The notes under the pieces are model-generated. The model worked only from the letters and a program-made list of their open reading frames with translations, was not told where the DNA came from and made no database searches. 64,000 nt of DNA from Actinotalea solisilvae (lineage in GTDB: Bacteria; Actinomycetota; Actinomycetes; Actinomycetales; Cellulomonadaceae): contig NZ_JADDKQ010000001.1 of assembly GCF_016464425.1 (NCBI RefSeq), positions 186,001 through 250,000 of the forward strand, written 5' to 3'. The first letter of the stretch is position 1, and every line of letters begins with the position of its first letter. A program made the position numbers and the translations under genes. This document shows, piece by piece, positions 60,352 through 64,000 of the stretch.

Positions 60352-61121
60352 ATGAGCTTCCGAATCGCCGAAGCGGCGAAGCTGGTGGGGTGCCGACCAC
60401 CACCCTGCGGTACTACGAGGACATCGGTCTGGTCGAAGCGCCGGCGCGCGGCAGGAACGGGTACCGGACCTACGACGACGCCGACATCGCCCGGCTGAGG
60501 TTCATCAACGCCACCAAGAACCTCGGCATCCCGTTGTCCGACGTCGCCGAGCTGGCACGGGCCTACGACGTCGAGGACTGCTCGAGCGTCGCGCACCAGG
60601 TCGTCGAGATGGTCGCCGAGCGCCTGACCGAGACACAGGCCCGCATCGGCGAGCTGGTCGCCCTCGCCGCGCAGCTGCAGACGGTCTCCGCCCGGCTGGC
60701 CGGAGCGCCGACCGCAGGAGTGTGTGGCGCTGACTGCCCGTGCGCCACTGCGGCTCCGGCCCCCCTGGCCGCCCGCCGAACGTTCGTGCCCCTCACCCGG
60801 TCCCCGGCGCTGCAGGACCAGTCGGCCACACCGATAGCGTGCTCGCTCGACGCCGGCGCCGTCACCGACCGGGTCTCGGAATGGCAGTCGCTCGTCCGGC
60901 GGGCATCCTCTCGCGAGCCCATCTCAGGCGGCATGGCCCTGACCTTCGCCGTCTCCGCAGGCCTGGCCGCGGAGATCACCCTTCTCGCCGCCGCAGAGCA
61001 GGACTGCTGCTCCTTCTTCACCTTCACCGTTCGCCTGACCACCGGCGAGATCCGCCTGGAGGTCCAGGCACCTGCCGACGCGGCCGACGTGGTCGCCGCG
61101 ATGTTCGGCACTGCCGCCTGA
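60352..61121 (+). pseudogene. MerR-family regulator with C-terminal domain, frameshifted
   Basis: ATG 60352 gives MSFRIAEAAKLVG, but the rest of the HTH (PTTTLRYYEDIGLVEAPARG) lies in the next frame. One G is missing from the run at 60387-60390 (GGGG where GGGGG would restore GVPTTT). Beyond it the protein is complete: dimer helix, CGADCPCA metal site, then a C-terminal domain (about 150-256) with AAEQDCCSFFTFTVRL, a CC-containing fold fused to some actinobacterial MerR proteins. Either a recent mutation or a homopolymer read error. Confidence 0.7.
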
Positions 61122-61192
61122 ACCCACGCAGCTCGCTCCCCAGGCACCCTGCCTGGGGGCACCATCACGCCTGCCTACTTCGGGGAGAACCG

Positions 61193-61504
61193 ATGACCAG
61201 CCCCACGACGGAGCACCACCAGGACGACACGACCACCGGGAGCACGGTGACCAAGAAGGGGGCGATCGCCGGGATCGGCGTCGTGCTCGCGTGCGCCATC
61301 GCGTGCTCCGTGCCGCTGATCGCGGCGGGCGGTCTGGCCGCCGGCGTCGGAGCGTTCCTGGTCGGCGGTGAGGTCGTCGGCCTCGCCGCGGTGGCCGTCC
61401 TCGGCGCGCTCGTGACCACCGCGATCTGGGTGCGCCGACGGCGGGCCGCCGCTGCCGCCGCGGCAGCAGGGACCTCCGCGTGCAGCTGCGGCGGCGGCTG
61501 CTGA
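61193..61504 (+). CDS. MerT-like small metal transporter
   Basis: 103 residues: two spans (about 23-45, 50-72). The first holds GVVLACAIACSVPLIAAGG with two Cys facing the membrane; the C-terminus ends TSACSCGGGC. Cys in span 1 and at the C-terminus suit a relay for Hg(II) or a similar soft metal into the cell. ATG 61193 follows GGGGAGAACC. Intact relative of the broken gene at 41346. Confidence 0.65.
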   Translation: MTSPTTEHHQDDTTTGSTVTKKGAIAGIGVVLACAIACSVPLIAAGGLAAGVGAFLVGGEVVGLAAVAVLGALVTTAIWVRRRRAAAAAAAAGTSACSCGGGC

Positions 61505-61555
61505 GCGGCCTGGCCATGCCTGATTCCCACGGATACCCGACAGCCAGGAGAAGCG

Positions 61556-61894
61556 ATGCCTACGCCCATCACCCGTGACGAACTCGTCGTCCAACTCGAG
61601 CACGACGAGGTCATCCTCGTCGAGGCGTTGCCAGTGGCGCACTACGCCGCCGAGCACCTGCCCGGCGCCGTCAACATCCCCGGAGCCCTGACCGCTGCGC
61701 ACGCGGCGCGCATCGCACCCGACCGCGGCCGCACCGTGGTCGTCTACTGCTCGGGCCCCGCCTGCGGCCGCTCCACGACCACCGCCACCACGTTCTCAGC
61801 CCTGGGCTATACCGACGTCCGCGTGTACGCCGGCGGCAAGGCCGACTGGTTCGCCGCCGGCCTGCCCATGGAGCGTTCCCAAGCAGCGGGCTGA
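61556..61894 (+). CDS. Single-domain rhodanese
   Basis: 112 residues. Rhodanese fold with [20 protein letters not shown] and the active loop [12 protein letters not shown], where the first Cys takes a sulfane sulfur. [14 protein letters not shown] ends the domain. Such small rhodaneses often travel with metal genes and may supply thiol sulfur or act as thiol carriers. ATG 61556 follows AGGAG. Confidence 0.88.
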   Translation: MPTPITRDELVVQLEHDEVILVEALPVAHYAAEHLPGAVNIPGALTAAHAARIAPDRGRTVVVYCSGPACGRSTTTATTFSALGYTDVRVYAGGKADWFAAGLPMERSQAAG

Positions 61895-61914
61895 CGACGG
61901 GCAGACTGGCGGCC

Positions 61915-62247
61915 ATGACGACGCTGCGCTCCCTGCTCCTGTTCGCCGTCGCCGCGCTGGCCGAGATCGGCGGCGCCTGGCTGGTCTGGCAGGGCGTGCG
62001 CGAGCACCGCGGCGTGCTGTGGATCGGCGGAGGCGTCATCGCTCTCGGCCTCTACGGATTCGTCGCGACGCTGCAGCCCGACGCCAACTTCGGCCGCATC
62101 CTCGCTGCCTACGGCGGCATCTTCGTGGCCGGCTCGCTCGCCTGGGGCGTCGTGGTGGACAAGTTTCGACCCGACCGGTGGGACATCACGGGCGCGATCA
62201 TCTGCCTCTTCGGCGTTGCCGTGATCATGTATGCACCACGCGGCTGA
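61915..62247 (+). CDS. ynfA: YnfA/UPF0060 family membrane protein
   Basis: 110 residues, four spans: [20 protein letters not shown] at the start, then [21 protein letters not shown] and [20 protein letters not shown]. These residues define the family, related to small multidrug resistance transporters. Function not settled. Twenty bases after the rhodanese and probably in one transcript with it. Confidence 0.92.
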   Translation: MTTLRSLLLFAVAALAEIGGAWLVWQGVREHRGVLWIGGGVIALGLYGFVATLQPDANFGRILAAYGGIFVAGSLAWGVVVDKFRPDRWDITGAIICLFGVAVIMYAPRG

Positions 62248-62264
62248 GGACGCGGGCGCGCGGC

Positions 62265-62480
62265 TCAAGAGTGCGCGGAGCCCAAGTCCTTCTTCTGCGC
62301 CGGGGTGGGGCGCGGGAGGTGGTGCCACGGGAAGACCCAGCGGAGGCGGTTCAGGCCCGGGCGGCGGCACCAGCACTCGTCAGCGCAGCCGCACGCCAGC
62401 GCCCCGAAGCGTTCCGCCAGCCCGCTACCGGCTGCTGCGAGCAGATAGAGGGCTGCGAGCAGCGCGAGGGCGCGCTTCAC
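62265..62480 (-). CDS. Small secreted Cys-rich protein
   Basis: 71 residues: signal-like helix (about 1-22), then ERFGALACGCADECWCRRPG with four Cys in CGC-x3-CWC spacing, then LRWVFPWHHLPRP. Cys and His cluster could bind a soft metal outside or at the membrane. Its ATG overlaps the stop of the thioredoxin-like gene upstream, so they are coupled. No family known to me. Confidence 0.6.
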   Translation of the reverse strand: MKRALALLAALYLLAAAGSGLAERFGALACGCADECWCRRPGLNRLRWVFPWHHLPRPTPAQKKDLGSAHS

Positions 62481-62776
62481 GAGAGCGCCGTGAGGAGCTG
62501 GTCGATGGTCGGCGAGCCGCGGAGACCGACCGGTGTCATGTACAGGCGGCAGGACAAGCCCACCTGCTCCTTGCCTGAGGCGAAGGGGTCCACGCCGTCA
62601 ACACGGATGGACGGGGAGCCGATGAAGGCAATCGCTTCGGCTTCCGCGGCGCTCTGGACCAGGCGCCGCTCGACGGTGACGTCCTCACGACCCAGAGCCC
62701 GCAACGCCTCGGCGAGTCGTTGATCGGCGATCGTCCAGTTGGGGCATCCGTCGAAGTACAGCAACTCGACCCGCAC
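62477..62776 (-). CDS. Thioredoxin-like protein of the alkylmercury-lyase neighbourhood type
   Basis: 99 residues. Opens MRVELLYFDGCPNWTIADQR, with a single Cys where thioredoxins have CxxC; FIGSPSIRVDGVDPFASG is the cis-Pro region, followed by LSCRLY. This form is recalled next to mercury resistance genes, often labelled thioredoxin or alkylmercury lyase. No MerB catalytic residues are present, so lyase activity is unlikely. Confidence 0.75.
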   Translation of the reverse strand: MRVELLYFDGCPNWTIADQRLAEALRALGREDVTVERRLVQSAAEAEAIAFIGSPSIRVDGVDPFASGKEQVGLSCRLYMTPVGLRGSPTIDQLLTALS

Positions 62777-63087
62777 CGCTCACCCTCCTGCCATCACGTT
62801 CTCCCGCCCCACTCTGCCACCCTGGGCTGCGGTCGGTGGTGATGTGCCACCTGAGCTGTCGCGGACGAGCATGGCCCACCAACTCCCAGTGGATGTCGGG
62901 CACCACGCTCCAGGCATCCGAGAGCCGCACCGATGACGGGACCGAGATCTCAGGCGTCGCCATCGATGACGCCCCGTCCACAGTTCGCGCGTCATCCATG
63001 ACGTCCACAGCGCGGCCCCCTCCGTCATCGCCACGTGCATAGGTCCTGAGCAACGTCGTCTCCGACCGCCACACGGAGGAGGCCACG
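62777..63087 (+). repeat. Right repeat copy 2: conserved upstream region
   Basis: Positions 62850-63087 are the partner of 37860-38086 (see shared GTCATCGCCAC, TGCATAGG and CACGGAGGAGGCCACGATG). The first 70 bases carry nothing I recognise. Long conserved upstream sequence suggests regulator sites beyond a simple promoter. Confidence 0.6.
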
Positions 63088-63957
63088 ATGGACGACCGAG
63101 ACACGCATGCCACCGCGCCGGGATGGGGCACAGCGCCGGCCGAGCTCCGGCGCGACCGCGACGGCCTGCTCGACCACCTCGCCGCCATCGACGTCGAGGG
63201 CTGGGACGGCCCGTGCGCGACGGCTCTCCTGACCTACCTGCGCAGCCACGTCGTCCGTCCGCTCGCCGTCGACGTCGGACTTCGAGGAGCCTGCGCCGCT
63301 CACGCCGAAGCGACAGCTTGGGAGGCGGTCTGGCTACAGCTCCTCGAACCGTCCCTGCGCACATCTCGTTCCCCGTGGGGAGTCCTCTGGCAGACGGCGC
63401 GTCGAGCGATGCTCGGCGAGATCCTCGCCGACCGATGGGGAGTGTCGGCGCGCCGGGCGTGGGAGCTCGATGCCGCCGAACGGGCCGGCGGCATCCGACG
63501 CCCGCTGTCCCTCGAGCCACTCCTCACGAGCGGCTGGGAACCACACGCCGAGGGCACGCCCGGAGTGCCCGGCGGCCTGCTCGCCGCGGCCGTCCATGTT
63601 GCCGCTCAGGCGCTCCGCGAGGCGGGATGGTCTACCGACGTCGCCGTGCGGATCGCACAGGAGACGGCCGAGATGGACGGCCCCATCGGCGCCGGCGCGA
63701 CGGTCGTCGGATGGCGCCCGTTGGCCAGCCGGCTCAACCTCCCGCCGTGGCAGGCGCGGCGGCTCGTGCTGGTCCTCCGCGGTTCGGACGGCGCTGCGGG
63801 CCTCCTCGCCCGGCTGCTCACCGACGGCCCCTCTGTCGCCGAAGACCCCGAGATTCGACGGGCTCTTCAGGCGACGCGGAGGAGGCGACTGCGCTCCCCC
63901 ATGCCGGACAGCGCATCGTCGGCCCGCCTGACAGCGGAGGCACGCGCCGCCTCATGA
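63088..63957 (+). CDS. Conserved protein of unknown function at the module end
   Basis: 289 residues, ATG 63088 after GGAGGAGG. No signal or span. Helical, Ala/Arg/Leu-rich; WEAVWLQLLEPSLRTSRSPW and GVLWQTARRAMLGEILADRW are loosely like sigma region 2, and WRPLASRLNLPPWQARRLVL could be an HTH. C-terminus basic. I cannot name the family; a DNA-binding or replication/transfer regulator of the element is a guess. The upstream region is duplicated at 37860-38086, where the gene itself is lost. Confidence 0.45.
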   Translation: MDDRDTHATAPGWGTAPAELRRDRDGLLDHLAAIDVEGWDGPCATALLTYLRSHVVRPLAVDVGLRGACAAHAEATAWEAVWLQLLEPSLRTSRSPWGVLWQTARRAMLGEILADRWGVSARRAWELDAAERAGGIRRPLSLEPLLTSGWEPHAEGTPGVPGGLLAAAVHVAAQALREAGWSTDVAVRIAQETAEMDGPIGAGATVVGWRPLASRLNLPPWQARRLVLVLRGSDGAAGLLARLLTDGPSVAEDPEIRRALQATRRRRLRSPMPDSASSARLTAEARAAS

Positions 63958-64000
63958 CGGTGATCCACACATCGGAGCGCGGACGTGCGTCGTCTTCCCC

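Noticed and set aside
61150-61180. TGCCTGGGGGCA-type symmetry before the MerT-like gene
   Set aside because: Looks like CsoR or DtxR palindromes at first sight, but lacks ATACCC/GGGTAT arms and any clear -10.
1-64000. tRNA, rRNA, replication origin, integrase or conjugation genes
   Set aside because: None seen by eye; excisionase-like genes alone do not prove an integrative element.

Overview
This is high-GC actinobacterial DNA. It shows frequent GTG starts, ATGA/GTGA gene overlaps, an FprA-type ferredoxin reductase, a class E-like sortase and a c-di-AMP riboswitch in front of an NlpC/P60 gene. A Cellulomonas-like member of the Micrococcales is my best guess, but no ribosomal or housekeeping marker is present to confirm it. 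Nearly the whole window is a composite metal-resistance region, mainly copper, with mercury and divalent-cation (Zn/Cd/Co, Mn) parts. No tRNA, rRNA, CRISPR array or replication gene was seen.

Module 1 (about 1-38.2 kb) is copper-centred. It carries the two-component pair CopR/CopS, CsoR, two copZ-type chaperones, three P1B ATPases (CopA, a cupredoxin-CopA-YHS fusion, a CPH-type CopB) and the decayed N-terminus of a fourth. It also has a 16-cysteine copper-storage bundle, CueP, DUF305 proteins, a Met/His/Asp/Glu repeat protein and a Cys-rich mini-protein. Envelope genes are interleaved: Lnt, Lgt and an Lgt-like protein, NlpC/P60, M23 and VanY peptidases, a sortase and a FliL-like protein. Redox genes are thioredoxin-like/CcdA/TlpA, EtfBA, an FprA reductase and a NosR/CcoG-like 4Fe-4S membrane protein. 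Tandem TGAAG/CTTCA half-sites spaced 11 bp recur before most of these units and look like CopR boxes, so they appear to form one regulon. CsoR-type palindromes mark two of the ATPase operons.

Between modules (38.2-41.7 kb) lie a decayed IS481-type element, then divergent merR and merA with a long-spacer leaderless promoter, and a frameshifted MerT-like gene.

Module 2 (about 41.8-64 kb) begins with a second copy of the excisionase-like gene found at position 94. It holds three ArsR regulators, two CDF exporters, an NRAMP transporter and a system II cytochrome c maturation operon (TlpA, CcdA, DUF3105, DUF305, ResB, CcsA) followed by a second Lnt. CtaG, a second M23 protein, an IS5/IS427-like element with a small extra gene, a second FliL-like protein, a frameshifted merR, a MerT-like gene, rhodanese and YnfA follow. 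It ends with a gene whose upstream region is a diverged copy of the one at 37.86-38.09 kb. Each module thus starts with the same kind of small HTH gene and ends with the same kind of upstream region.

Read together, the genes describe defence of the envelope against copper. Metal is exported from the cytosol, bound by secreted and lipid-anchored proteins, possibly reduced at the membrane, and the lipoprotein and cell-wall machinery is renewed under the same control. Module 2 repeats several of these families (Lnt, DUF3105, DUF305, CcdA/Trx, M23, FliL) under other regulators. All functional assignments rest on motif recognition by eye; no database search was run.
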